Assembly: GCA_002307245.1 (NCBI GenBank)
Contig: DBTW01000096.1
Coordinates: 9,350 to 27,412, forward strand
Source of the DNA: Spirochaetaceae bacterium UBA1306
GTDB taxonomy: Bacteria > Spirochaetota > Spirochaetia > Treponematales > Rectinemataceae
Direction of reading: 5' to 3'
DNA length: 18,063 nucleotides
Made by a program: the position numbers and the translations under genes. Numbering within the stretch: the first letter of the stretch is position 1; each line of letters starts with the position of its first letter. This document shows, piece by piece, positions 7,436-14,524 of the stretch. The notes below the pieces were generated by a model, which was not told the origin of the DNA, made no database searches, and saw nothing but the letters and a program-made list of their open reading frames with translations.

Positions 7436-8606
7436 ACGAAGGCTGGCCCTAAGCGTCGCCGCCGCCTTGGCGCTCGCCTGCGCGCGGATCGGCGCGCAGG
7501 TCGCGGCGCCGCCCGCCGGCCCCGACCAGGAGGCCAAGAGCTTCTACTTCAAGCTCGACGCCGAGGGCAATCCGGTGTTTACGCAGGTCTTGAGCTGGGA
7601 TGCCGATCCCAACGCCCTCGAATACCGGCTCGTCATCAGGGACTCGAGCGGGGCCGAGGTCCTCGACGAGCGCACGGACGCCACGCAGCGGGAGCTGCAC
7701 CTCGCTCCGGGCGCCTACGAGTACAGGATCGTCACCTACAACATCCTCGGCAAGGCCGACGCCGAGACGGACTGGGTCGGCTTCGCGGTCATCAAGGCCG
7801 AGCAGCCGCGGATCTCGGAATCGAGGCCCGCGACGATCTACATGGACAGCCTCGACGGCCGCATAACCCTCGTCGGCGAGAAGCTCCTAGCCGAGGGCAT
7901 CGCGTCCCTTGTGCCGAAAAACGGGAAACCGCCCAGCCTGGGCAAGACGATTAAGAACCAGGGGGACGAGGAGATAGTCGTCATCTTCCCGGACAGGGCC
8001 TACGAGGCGGGGGAATACTCCATCTCCTTCCAGAACCCCGGCGGCCTCTCGGCCTCCGTCGCGGACGCGCTGAAGATCCGGTTCCAGCGCCCGGTCGACC
8101 TGCTCTTCTCGGTCGGCTACTCGCCCTATATCGCCCTCTCCGACTCCTGGTTCACCGCGACCTGGGACGGCGTCTTCAACCCCCTCTGCGCCGACGCCCA
8201 GCTCGAGCTCTTCTTCGTCAAACAGCGCTGGGGCTTCGTGGGGATCGAGCTCGGCGCCGACTACCGCAGGCTCGAGGGAGGCGAGGATGAGGCTTCCATC
8301 TTGAGCGAGTACCTCCTGGCGGGGGCGAACGCCCTGTACAAATACCGCTTCACGCGCAGGCTGCACGGCCTTGTCCGCCTGGGCGGAGGCATCGCCTGGA
8401 GCAGACACGCCTTCGATTACTCGGGCTTCGCCGGCCAGACGGCGCAGAGCGCCGATCCCTTCATCAGGGCGGGCATCGCCCTCCAGGCCTTCACCACCTT
8501 CAAGCTCTACGGCGAGATCGGCGCCGACTGGTCCAACATATACCTCGTAGGCCACGACTCCGGGGGCATTACGCCCCGACTAAGCGTGGGATACCAGTTG
8601 TTCTAG
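7425..8606 (+). CDS. Exported protein with Ig-like modules and C-terminal beta-barrel-like domain
   Basis: The ATG at 7425 overlaps the FecR gene end by 11 nt and has GGAAG just upstream; the frame is open further 5' to 7311, but that part is shadow. The 393-residue product starts with a signal peptide (MANKRR, then an Ala/Leu core, probable cleavage after ARIGA). A Fn3-like module follows (about residues 38-125; FKLDAEGNPVFTQVLSW, YEYRIVTYNILGKAD), then an IPT/Ig-like stretch to about 220 (LVGEKLLAEG, YEAGEYSISFQNPGG). The last ~170 residues alternate polar and hydrophobic positions, rich in Tyr, Gly and Trp, and end in VGYQLF. A terminal Phe is typical of outer-membrane barrels. It is probably the outer-membrane partner of the FecR-domain protein, since both share the aromatic Fn3-like module style. 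A LALAC string in the signal peptide could be a lipobox, but this is less likely. Confidence 0.85.
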   Translation: MANKRRLALSVAAALALACARIGAQVAAPPAGPDQEAKSFYFKLDAEGNPVFTQVLSWDADPNALEYRLVIRDSSGAEVLDERTDATQRELHLAPGAYEYRIVTYNILGKADAETDWVGFAVIKAEQPRISESRPATIYMDSLDGRITLVGEKLLAEGIASLVPKNGKPPSLGKTIKNQGDEEIVVIFPDRAYEAGEYSISFQNPGGLSASVADALKIRFQRPVDLLFSVGYSPYIALSDSWFTATWDGVFNPLCADAQLELFFVKQRWGFVGIELGADYRRLEGGEDEASILSEYLLAGANALYKYRFTRRLHGLVRLGGGIAWSRHAFDYSGFAGQTAQSADPFIRAGIALQAFTTFKLYGEIGADWSNIYLVGHDSGGITPRLSVGYQLF

Positions 8607-8633
8607 GCGAGCGGCGGCATCCCAATGCGTCCT

Positions 8634-8648
8634 CCCCCCCCAAAAAAA
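8634..8648 (+). repeat. Homopolymer tract C8-A7
   Basis: Eight C followed directly by seven A, about 110 nt before the GTG start at 8759. Such tracts are prone to slippage. Confidence 0.9.
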
Positions 8649-8744
8649 CGTTATACGACCAAGTTTTAAATTCTCGGACGCATCTCCGCTCTATGGGCGC
8701 TAAGCTCTGGATCACAGTCCAAGCCTTGCTGATACCGCGCACTT

Positions 8745-8752
8745 AAGGAAGG
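8745..8752 (+). promoter_or_regulatory. Ribosome binding site that decides a GTG start
   Basis: AAGGAAGG is 6 nt before GTG 8759. The alternative ATG at 8774 would be 21 nt away, so the GTG start is preferred. It also gives a normal signal-peptide n-region (MNKKPMRASR). Confidence 0.75.
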
Positions 8753-8758
8753 TCCACC

Positions 8759-10879
8759 GTGAATAAAAAACCCATGCGAGCCTCGCGCCCGATTTTATTC
8801 GCCATCGGCGTCCTTTGGGCAACCGGGCCATCCCTGGCCGCGCAGGCATCGCGCATCACCGCGGCTGTCAGCCCCGAGATACTCCTCCCTACTTCCGATA
8901 TCGATGCTTTCGGCGTCGGGGGAGGCTCCGGGCTCGGCGCGCGGATGGCGCTAGGGAGGCTCCCCCTCGCCGCGGGCGCGGGGCTCGGATTCGCCTACCA
9001 AGGCGGGAAGCTCAACGACGAGGCCATCACCATGGTATCCGTCGGCGCCGACTTCGGCCCCGCCATCCGGCTCAGGCCCTGGCTCGAGCTGGGAGCCGCA
9101 GCCGAGGGAGGCTTTTACTTCGCCCAGGACAAGAGCGGGGCGAGCGGCAGGAGCCTGTATTTCGGCGCGAACCTCCGCGCCTGCGCCTCCCTCAGCCAGA
9201 AACTCGAGCTCCGCCTCTCCGGCGGCTGGAGGGACTACTACGGACTCTACCAGGCCGCCACGATCAGCCTCGGCCTGGGACTCAGGCTCGACGCGGAGGC
9301 ATGGGCCCCGAATCCCTCGAGCTCCGATGGCTCGATTCTCCAGCCCCTCGTCGCCGGCTCTTCGACCACGGATAAGCTATGCATAGCGAAGGCCGAGCTC
9401 GACCCGATCTTCCCGATCCTCTTCAAGTACTACGACGAGCATCCCGTAGGCAAGGCCGTCCTCCACAACGGGCTCCAAAAGGCCGTAGAGGGCGTCGAGC
9501 TCAGCTACTTCGTCAACCAGTACATGGACAATCCCAAGGTCTGCGCCACCATCGGGCGCATAGAGCCGGGTGCCGACGCCGAGGTCGACCTCGCGGCCCT
9601 GTTCAACGACAAGCTCCTCGGCGTCTCCGAGGGCACCAAGGTCTCGGCCAAGCTGGCCCTGGGCTATTCGGTCGAAGGCAGGGCGTGGCGCGACGAGACG
9701 ACTCAGACCGTCAGGGTATTCGATCGCAACGCGAGCATGTGGGACGACGACCGGAAAGCCGCCGCCTTCGTCACCTCCAAGGACCAGACGGTCCTGCGCT
9801 TCGCCAAGAACGTCCTGGCCATGACCAAGGAGAGGGACTCCCGCGCGATAAACTCGAAGCTCCTCGCGGCCATGGCCTTCCACGAGGCCACCCGCCTCTA
9901 CGGCCTGAGCTACGTCGTCGACCCGACGAATTCCTACGCGGCCGTCCTCAACGACAAGACCGTCGTCGATTACCTCCAGTTCCCGCGCCAGACCCTCGAC
10001 TACAAGGGCGGGAACTGCTCGGCCCTCTCCATCCTGTATTGCGCCCTCCTCGAGTCCGTGGGCATCGAGACCGCCTTCATCACCGTGCCGGGGCATATCT
10101 TCATGGCCGTCAACCTCGACATAAGCCCCGCCGACGCCCGCAAGGGCTTCGCCTCCTCGGACGACCTGGTCATCGCCGGCGACAAAGTCTGGCTGCCCAT
10201 CGAGACCACGGCCCGGGACTCGGGCTTCGTGAAGGCCTGGCAGGCCGCGGCCAAGGAATGGCGCGAGAACTACGCGAAGGGCGCGGCGGCCCTCTATCCC
10301 GTCCACGAGGCCTGGGCCCTCTACGAGCCCGTGGGCTTCGCCTCCGACATGGGGGACATCGAGCTCCCGGACAAGGACAAATTCGCCGCCGTCTACGGCA
10401 AGGAGCTCTCCGGCTACATCGACGGCCAGATCTACGCCCAGGTCGACACGCTCACGCAGGCGATCGCCAAGAGTCAGCGCTCGCCCCGGTCCCTCAACAA
10501 CCTGGGCGTGCTCTACGCCCGCTACGGCCTGTCCGAGAAGGCGAAAGCCCTTTTCGAGGAGAGCGCGAAGACAGGCTACGTCCCGTCCATCGTCAACCTC
10601 GGGAACCTTCGGTTCATGGCGGGAGATTACGTCCAGGCCCTGGCCTCCTACGATCAAGCAAGGAAGCTCGCGCCGGACATGCCCGAGATCCTGCTCGCGG
10701 TGGCGCGCGCGAACCACGAATTGGAGAACTACGGAGTGGTGAAGGTCGCCTATGAACAGCTCAAGTCCATGGCGCCGAGCTTGGCCGAGCGATTCTCCTA
10801 CCTCGCCCTGCGCGGCGCCGAGGGCACGAGGGCCGCGGATGCGGCCAGCCTCTCCGGCCTGATGATCTGGAGCGAATGA
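8759..10879 (+). CDS. Exported beta-barrel-like / transglutaminase-like / TPR fusion protein
   Basis: This 706-residue protein has a signal peptide (to about residue 30, cleavage near SLAAQA). Residues 31-180 are glycine-rich and strand-like, resembling an outer-membrane barrel (AMALGRLPLAAGAGLGFAY-like stretches). A beta-rich region follows (about 215-330; PILFKYYDEHPVGKAVL). Next is a transglutaminase-like domain with C420 (GGNCSALS), H446 (PGHIFMAV) and an acidic third residue, probably E482 (WLPIETT). The C-terminus (about 580-690) has TPR repeats (NNLGVLYARYGLSEKA, GDYVQALASYDQARKLAP). Because the thiol-His-acid set is present, the domain may be an active protease or cross-linking enzyme; the substrate is unknown. 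TPRs suggest protein partners, most simply the lipoproteins encoded next. Its stop codon overlaps the following start (ATGA), so the two are translationally coupled. Secretion places it in the periplasm or outer membrane; whether the N-terminal region forms a real barrel is uncertain. Confidence 0.88.
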   Translation: MNKKPMRASRPILFAIGVLWATGPSLAAQASRITAAVSPEILLPTSDIDAFGVGGGSGLGARMALGRLPLAAGAGLGFAYQGGKLNDEAITMVSVGADFGPAIRLRPWLELGAAAEGGFYFAQDKSGASGRSLYFGANLRACASLSQKLELRLSGGWRDYYGLYQAATISLGLGLRLDAEAWAPNPSSSDGSILQPLVAGSSTTDKLCIAKAELDPIFPILFKYYDEHPVGKAVLHNGLQKAVEGVELSYFVNQYMDNPKVCATIGRIEPGADAEVDLAALFNDKLLGVSEGTKVSAKLALGYSVEGRAWRDETTQTVRVFDRNASMWDDDRKAAAFVTSKDQTVLRFAKNVLAMTKERDSRAINSKLLAAMAFHEATRLYGLSYVVDPTNSYAAVLNDKTVVDYLQFPRQTLDYKGGNCSALSILYCALLESVGIETAFITVPGHIFMAVNLDISPADARKGFASSDDLVIAGDKVWLPIETTARDSGFVKAWQAAAKEWRENYAKGAAALYPVHEAWALYEPVGFASDMGDIELPDKDKFAAVYGKELSGYIDGQIYAQVDTLTQAIAKSQRSPRSLNNLGVLYARYGLSEKAKALFEESAKTGYVPSIVNLGNLRFMAGDYVQALASYDQARKLAPDMPEILLAVARANHELENYGVVKVAYEQLKSMAPSLAERFSYLALRGAEGTRAADAASLSGLMIWSE
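10869..10872 (+). promoter_or_regulatory. Shine-Dalgarno core for the first BIG2/NHL lipoprotein gene
   Basis: GGAG is 3 nt from ATG 10876 but 6 nt from ATG 10879. The second ATG may therefore be the real start, shortening the product by one Met. Either way the site lies inside the upstream gene. Confidence 0.55.
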
Positions 10880-13800
10880 TGGACAAGAAACATGCGGCGG
10901 CCTCTCTCGGATTCGGCGTCCTCGCCGTCCTGGCGGCCTCGATCCTCCTTTCGGCCGGCGGTTGCGACCTGGAGGGCGTCTCGAGCCTCAAGTCCGACAT
11001 GAAGGCGATCGTCTCGGCCCCGACCGCCGCGACGGGCGTGCGGCTGAACAAGTCGAGCACGACGATGCTCGTGGGGGGCAACGAGCAGCTCGCCGCCGAG
11101 GTCCTCCCGGCCGGCGCCGCGAACAAGGCCGTGGCCTGGATCACGGACGCCCCCAAGGTGGCCACGGTATCGTCCTCGGGGCTCGTCTCCGGCATCGCGG
11201 CCGGCGCCGCCACCATCACCGTCGCCAGCTCGGACGGCGGCTTTACCGCGAGCTGCGCGGTCACCGTCGCGACGACGGCCGTGGCGGTCACCGGAGTGAG
11301 CCTCTCGGCCAGCTCGGCCAGCGTCGACATCGGCGCGACCCTCCAGCTCCTCGCCTCGGTCCAGCCAGCCGACGCGACGAACCAGAACCTGAGCTGGAAC
11401 ACGGTTTCCGCGGGAATAGCCAGCGTATCCTCCACCGGCCTCGTCGCCGGCAACGCGGTCGGGAACACGGACGTCATCGTATCCACCGCCGACGGCGGCT
11501 TCATCGCAAAGTGCCGGATCACCGTAACTCCGATCGCGGTGACCGGCGTGAGCCTGGACGCCTCGAGCGCGAGCATATTCGTCGGCGACACGCGGCAACT
11601 GACAGCCACGGTCTCGCCGGAGAACGCAGCCGACAAGGCCCTGACCTGGAGCACGAGCTCACCATCGATAGCCTCGGTCTCGAGCTCGGGCCTCGTCTCC
11701 GGCATTGCCGGGGGCAAGGCCATGATCACGGCCACGAGCGTCGACGGAGGCCTCAGCGCGAGCTGCGAGGTCACGGTCTCGGCGGTGCCGGTCACCGGCC
11801 TCGAACTGAACAAATCGAGCAGCGCGATCCTCGTAGGCGCCACGGAACAGCTCGTGGCCTCGGTCTCGCCGGTCCAGGCCACGAACAAGGCTGTGACCTG
11901 GAGCACGGATGCCCCCTCGGTCGCCACGGTCTCCGAAACCGGCCTCGTCACCGGAGCGAGCGAAGGACTGGCCCTGATCACCGCCAAGGCAGCCGACGGC
12001 GGCTACGCCGCGAGCTGCGCGTTGCACGTCGCCACGAATGCCGTGGCGGTGTCTGGGATCAGCCTCTCGGCCTCGAGCGCCGAGCTCTTCGTCGGTGTCT
12101 CCAAGCAACTGACCGCGACCATCGCCCCGGATAAGGCCACGAACCAGAACGTCAATTGGACATCGAGCGCCCCATCGGTCGCGACCGTATCCCCGACGGG
12201 CATGGTCATGGGCGTCTCCTCGGGTCAAGCCAACATCTACGCCACTTCGGCGGACAACGGCAAATTCTACGCGATCTGCGCGGTCAAGGTGACCGTGCCC
12301 GCGACCGGGATCGGCCTTTCGGCCTCGAGCGCGACTCTCGCCGTGGGCGGGACCAAGCAGCTAATCGCCTCGATCGAGCCGGCCAACGCCAGCGACCAGG
12401 GCGTCTCCTGGGAGAGCAGCGATACCTCGGTGGCCATGGTCTCCTCCTCCGGGATCGTCACCGGCCTGGCCGCGGGCAACGCCACCATCGTCGCGACGGC
12501 GGCCGACGGCGGGTATTCGGCCGCCTGCCTCGTCGTCGTCGTGGTGCCGGCGACCGGGATCGGCCTCTCGGCCTCGAGCGCGCGCATCGTCGTGGGCGAA
12601 ACCTCGCAGCTAATCGCCACCATCAGCCCCGCGAACGCCACGAACAAGCTGCTCACCTGGAGCTCGAGCCCGAGCTCGATCGCGACCGTATCATCGGACG
12701 GACTCGTCACCGGCATCTCCATAGGCAACGCCACGGTCACGGCCCTGAGCGCCGACGGCGGCTTCTCGGCGAGCTGCGCGATCAAGGTCGTGGTCCCGGT
12801 CACGGGCATCAGCCTCGACGCCACGAGCGCAAAGATGGCCCTAGGCGCCACGAAGCAGCTGACGGCCGCGATCGCGCCCGCCGACGCCAGCGACCGGTCC
12901 GTGAACTGGTCCTCCGGCGACAACGCTATCGCGACAGTTTCCTCGAGCGGCCTCGTCACCGGCCTGGCCGTGGGCAGCACCTCCATCTTCGCCATCTCCG
13001 CCGACGGCGGCTTCATCGCGGTCTGCGCCGTGACCGTGGTCATACCCGTCACGGGCATCAGCCTCGACGCCGCCAGCGCGACCGTCGTCAAGGGAGCGAC
13101 CAAGCCGCTGACCGCCACCGTCGCTCCATCCAACGCCACGAACAAGGCCGTCAGCTGGGCGAGCTCGGATCCCGGCGTGGCGACCGTATCATCGGCGGGC
13201 CTCGTGACCGCAGTCGCCATGGGCACCGCCACCATCACGGCCACCACTGAGGACGGCGGCAAGACGGCGGGCTGCGCGATCTCCGTGCCAGGGATAAAGC
13301 TCGCGGCGGCGAGCGTGGAGCTCGCCCGCGCCTCGACGACGCAGCTGACGGCCACGGTTGTCCCCGCCAGCTCCGCCATTACTTGGTCGAGCGGCGATAC
13401 CTCCACGGCGACCGTCTCTTCCTCGGGCCTCGTCACCGGCATCGCCTGGGGCTACGCGACGATCACGGCGACCAGCGCCGAGGGCAATACGGCGACGGAA
13501 GTCGCCAAGGTCATGGGCTCCGTGTCCACCATAGCGGGCACGAGCGCCGTCGGCAGCGCCGACGGGACGGGCTCCGCCGCCACCTTCTATGGCCCTCGCG
13601 GGATTTGCGCCGTCGGAGCCGATCTCTACGTGGCCGACGAGCAAAACAACAAGATCCGCAAGGTAACCGCAGCCGGCGAAGTGACGACGCTGGCGAGCAT
13701 CACGGACCCCTTCGGGATCACGAGCGACGGATCCACTTATCTCTACGTCACCGAGAACAATACCAGCACAGTCAAGCGCATCGCCATCTCGGGCGGAGCC

Positions 13801-14469
13801 GTGACGAACCTCGCGGGCTCGGGCACGGCAGCCTTTGCGGACGGCACCGGCACTTCGGCGAGCTTCAAGTACCCGAAGAGCATCGTATACAACGGAGGCA
13901 ATCTCTACGTCGCGGATATGGGCAACCATAAAATCCGCAAGATCGTCGTCAGCAACGCCGTCGTGACCACACTCGCCGGGGGCGGAGGCGCCTCGCTGAC
14001 GAACTCGGGCAGCGCCGACGGAACTGGCACGGCAGCCACCTTCTATAACCCCTATGGAGTCGCGACCGACGGGACCTATGTCTACGTCGCAGATACCTGG
14101 AATGCCAGGATCAGGAAGATCGTCATCTCCACGGGCGTCGTAACGACCCTCGCAGGCTCCATCTCAGGCAACGCGGACGGTACCGGCACGGCGGCCCTGT
14201 TCGGCAATCCCACGATGGCCGTCATGGACGGGAGCAACCTCTATATCTGCGACACGGACAGCGCCATCACTGGAATCAGGAAGGTGGTCATCTCCACGGG
14301 CGTCGTGACGACCATCGCCGGCTCGGGGAGCGCCACGGGCAGCGTGGACGGCATCGGGTCCTCCTCGGGCTTCACATCCCCCGCAGGGATTGCGCTCATA
14401 GGGACCAAGCTATACCTGACCGACGCGCTGGGTTTCGGTAAAAGCGCGAGGATCCGCCTCGTACAATAA
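10876..14469 (+). CDS. Surface lipoprotein with ten BIG2 Ig-like repeats and a six-bladed NHL propeller
   Basis: The 1197-residue product has a lipoprotein signal peptide with lipobox AGGC; lipidated Cys is C30 (C29 if translation starts at ATG 10879). Residues about 53-881 are ten BIG2 (PF02368-type) domains of about 83 residues, each with the pattern V(T/S)G(I/V)xL...VG.T.QL.A.I.P.NATN..(V/L)(S/T)WSS...VA.VSS.GLVTG...G.A.ITA.S.DGG..A.C.V.V. The tenth is shortened and lacks the Cys. Residues about 882-1197 form six NHL-type blades with ADGTGTAATFYNPYGVA, LYVADxxNxxIRKI and VVTTLAGS signatures. NHL propellers bind proteins or ligands, and BIG2 arrays act as surface stalks or adhesins; a membrane-anchored adhesin or receptor is the likely role. 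It is translationally coupled to the upstream transglutaminase/TPR gene. A paralogue lies directly downstream. No catalytic motif is visible. Confidence 0.92.
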   Translation: MMDKKHAAASLGFGVLAVLAASILLSAGGCDLEGVSSLKSDMKAIVSAPTAATGVRLNKSSTTMLVGGNEQLAAEVLPAGAANKAVAWITDAPKVATVSSSGLVSGIAAGAATITVASSDGGFTASCAVTVATTAVAVTGVSLSASSASVDIGATLQLLASVQPADATNQNLSWNTVSAGIASVSSTGLVAGNAVGNTDVIVSTADGGFIAKCRITVTPIAVTGVSLDASSASIFVGDTRQLTATVSPENAADKALTWSTSSPSIASVSSSGLVSGIAGGKAMITATSVDGGLSASCEVTVSAVPVTGLELNKSSSAILVGATEQLVASVSPVQATNKAVTWSTDAPSVATVSETGLVTGASEGLALITAKAADGGYAASCALHVATNAVAVSGISLSASSAELFVGVSKQLTATIAPDKATNQNVNWTSSAPSVATVSPTGMVMGVSSGQANIYATSADNGKFYAICAVKVTVPATGIGLSASSATLAVGGTKQLIASIEPANASDQGVSWESSDTSVAMVSSSGIVTGLAAGNATIVATAADGGYSAACLVVVVVPATGIGLSASSARIVVGETSQLIATISPANATNKLLTWSSSPSSIATVSSDGLVTGISIGNATVTALSADGGFSASCAIKVVVPVTGISLDATSAKMALGATKQLTAAIAPADASDRSVNWSSGDNAIATVSSSGLVTGLAVGSTSIFAISADGGFIAVCAVTVVIPVTGISLDAASATVVKGATKPLTATVAPSNATNKAVSWASSDPGVATVSSAGLVTAVAMGTATITATTEDGGKTAGCAISVPGIKLAAASVELARASTTQLTATVVPASSAITWSSGDTSTATVSSSGLVTGIAWGYATITATSAEGNTATEVAKVMGSVSTIAGTSAVGSADGTGSAATFYGPRGICAVGADLYVADEQNNKIRKVTAAGEVTTLASITDPFGITSDGSTYLYVTENNTSTVKRIAISGGAVTNLAGSGTAAFADGTGTSASFKYPKSIVYNGGNLYVADMGNHKIRKIVVSNAVVTTLAGGGGASLTNSGSADGTGTAATFYNPYGVATDGTYVYVADTWNARIRKIVISTGVVTTLAGSISGNADGTGTAALFGNPTMAVMDGSNLYICDTDSAITGIRKVVISTGVVTTIAGSGSATGSVDGIGSSSGFTSPAGIALIGTKLYLTDALGFGKSARIRLVQ
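11032..13518 (+). repeat. Array of ten BIG2-coding repeats (period about 250 nt)
   Basis: Unit starts are recognisable by codons for (V/A)(T/S)G(I/V). Shared DNA strings such as 'ctcggcctcgagcgc' recur near 12068, 12318 and 12567. The array is imperfect at DNA level but similar enough to recombine with itself or with the downstream array. Confidence 0.85.
13519..14469 (+). repeat. Six NHL-blade coding repeats
   Basis: The motif (S/A)DG(T/I)G followed by F..P.G(I/V) and LYVAD...IRK recurs six times, at roughly 13555, 13705, 13840, 14015, 14175 and 14340. Blade 2 lacks the DGTG loop. Confidence 0.75.
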
Positions 14470-14478
14470 TGCTAGAGA

Positions 14479-14505
14479 GGTCGCCGCCGCCCGAGGGCGG
14501 CGACC
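14479..14505 (+). terminator. GC-rich stem-loop between the two lipoprotein genes
   Basis: GGTCGCCGCC (14479-14488) pairs perfectly with GGCGGCGACC (14496-14505) around a 7-nt loop. No T run follows, so it is not a standard intrinsic terminator. It could be an attenuator, a transcript-stabilising hairpin or a terminator of the U-less type. The gap between the genes (14470-14524) holds nothing else except the Shine-Dalgarno GGAG at 14512. Confidence 0.55.
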
Positions 14506-14524
14506 CAGCCCGGAGCGTAAAACG

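Larger units (their letters stand above)
8607..8758 (+). promoter_or_regulatory. Intergenic region, likely promoter of the 8759 gene cluster
   Basis: This is one of the only two gaps over 100 nt. It contains a C8 run (8634-8641) joined to A7 (8642-8648), an AT-rich island (8642-8675, including GTTTTAAATTC), and inverted 8-mers ATGCGTCC (8625-8632) and GGACGCAT (8676-8683) 43 nt apart. No convincing -35/-10 pair with standard spacing was found, so the promoter call rests on position and composition. A terminator for the upstream operon with a U tract is not apparent. Confidence 0.45.

Noticed and set aside
7425..7500. Lipoprotein call for the barrel-like protein from LALAC in its signal peptide
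   Set aside because: The Cys lies only 18 residues in, amid the hydrophobic core, and a later signal peptidase I site fits better with a C-terminal barrel ending in Phe.
9377..10717. Long minus-strand open frame (446 codons) opposite the transglutaminase/TPR gene
   Set aside because: High-GC shadow; the plus strand shows catalytic motifs and TPRs.
9379..10755. Long plus-strand frame (458 codons) inside the transglutaminase/TPR gene
   Set aside because: Its translation is Arg/Gly/Pro/Leu-rich without motifs and lies wholly within the real gene.
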